Of a DNA stretch of 64,000 nucleotides, positions 63,674 through 64,000 are shown piece by piece. A program made the position numbers and the translations under genes. Each line of letters starts with the position of its first letter. The stretch's first letter is position 1. This DNA is from Paracoccus yibinensis. GTDB lineage: Bacteria > Pseudomonadota > Alphaproteobacteria > Rhodobacterales > Rhodobacteraceae. The stretch lies in assembly GCF_030846195.1 (NCBI RefSeq), contig NZ_JAVCWH010000008.1, positions 1-64,000 of the forward strand, written 5' to 3'. The notes below the pieces were generated by a model. It ran no database searches. It was given only the letters and a program-made list of their open reading frames with translations, and was not told where the DNA came from.

Positions 63674-63696
63674 GGCGGCCCGGAGGGAGGGCCGCC
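63674..63696 (+). terminator. Hairpin between catA and benA
   Basis: GGCGGCCC / GGGCCGCC, an 8-bp perfect stem with a 7-base loop, 10 bases after the catA stop, with CTTTTC about 14 bases downstream of it. May partly terminate or adjust the ratio of cat to ben expression. Confidence 0.5.
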
Positions 63697-63765
63697 AACC
63701 CCACCCCATCTTTTCATCACCGACATCGGCAGGGCCGCGCCACGCGTCCCTGGGGAGGAGAACTC

Positions 63766-64000
63766 ATGTCCGCGATCATCGAAAAGGCCCGCGACCTGGA
63801 CCAGCTTCTGGCAGTCGCCGTGCAGGACGACAAGGAGGCGGGGCTGTTCCGCTGCCGCCGCGACATCTTCACCAACGAAGACCTGTTCGCGCTGGAAATG
63901 AAGCACATCTTCGAAGGCAACTGGGTCTATCTGGCGCATGAAAGCCAGATCCCGGAAATCAACGACTACTACACCACCTGGATCGGCCGCCAGCCGGTGG
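63766..64000 (+). CDS. benA: Benzoate 1,2-dioxygenase large (alpha) subunit, N-terminal part
   Basis: Only the first 78 or so residues are in the window; the gene runs off the right edge. The sequence ([37 protein letters not shown]) is the typical start of the Rieske-type alpha subunit of benzoate/toluate dioxygenases, ahead of the Rieske Cys-His motifs that would lie beyond 64000. GGGGAGGAG precedes the ATG. It feeds catechol, via the BenD diol dehydrogenase, to catA next door. Confidence 0.85.
   Translation, partial: MSAIIEKARDLDQLLAVAVQDDKEAGLFRCRRDIFTNEDLFALEMKHIFEGNWVYLAHESQIPEINDYYTTWIGRQPV

Overview
This is a GC-rich, gene-dense stretch of bacterial chromosome that looks like an alphaproteobacterium of the Rhodobacterales, most likely Paracoccus or a close relative. 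This rests on the gene families, the many ATGA/TGATG overlaps between genes, a Gfa enzyme whose seven cysteines sit at the same residue numbers as I recall for the Paracoccus denitrificans enzyme, and a catR-catBCA-benA arrangement. I saw no rRNA, tRNA, CRISPR array, insertion sequence or prophage. Nearly everything is catabolic: enzymes packaged with their own ABC transporter and regulator.

Layout. (1) 1-3534: a glutaryl-CoA dehydrogenase operon (gcdH, class III CoA-transferase, start of a 3-hydroxyacyl-CoA dehydrogenase) divergent from a LysR gene, then a CMD/AhpD-like gene at 3542-4078. (2) 4336-18903: a fifteen-gene co-directional cluster with an isochorismatase-fold amidohydrolase, two allantoinase/imidase-like deacetylases, a LeuC/LeuD-type hydro-lyase, a complete Liv-type transporter, an ICL/PEP-mutase-type C-C lyase, a fumarate-reductase-like flavoprotein, two racemase-fold proteins lacking both expected cysteines, and an MmgE/PrpD protein. 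It is followed by a convergent GntR/UTRA regulator and a 3-hydroxyacid dehydrogenase. No pathway I know matches this set. The best-fitting idea is degradation of a cyclic imide or ureide to a substituted maleate, then hydration and C-C cleavage. (3) 20936-24109: a short Mfd-like helicase. (4) 24128-33133: an operon for a small polyol or ketose, with an RbsABC-like transporter, SDR dehydrogenase, DhaK-DhaL fusion, separate DhaL, and a SorC regulator fused to a DhaK domain. (5) 33294-33937: vapBC toxin-antitoxin.

(6) 34079-43632: a LacI-regulated sugar cluster with a CUT1 transporter, two Gfo/Idh/MocA dehydrogenases and two xylose-isomerase-like TIM-barrel proteins, the enzyme set described for levoglucosan or 3-keto-glycoside breakdown. 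(7) 43967-48206: gfa, then a second LysR / CoA-transferase / acyl-CoA dehydrogenase module. (8) 48239-58671: a complete histidine utilisation locus (hutIHGU, hutF, hutC) with a polar amino acid transporter directly downstream of hutU. (9) 58682-59998: formamidase/acetamidase. (10) 60083-64000: catR divergent from catB-catC-catA and the start of benA, i.e. benzoate to catechol and on into the beta-ketoadipate pathway.

Regulatory signals include a BenM/CatM-type ATAC-N7-GTAT site upstream of catB, two LacI-type operators before the sugar cluster, a repeated AT-rich operator between hutI and hutF, a direct repeat before vapBC, and a strong GC-rich hairpin immediately after each of the four solute-binding-protein genes.
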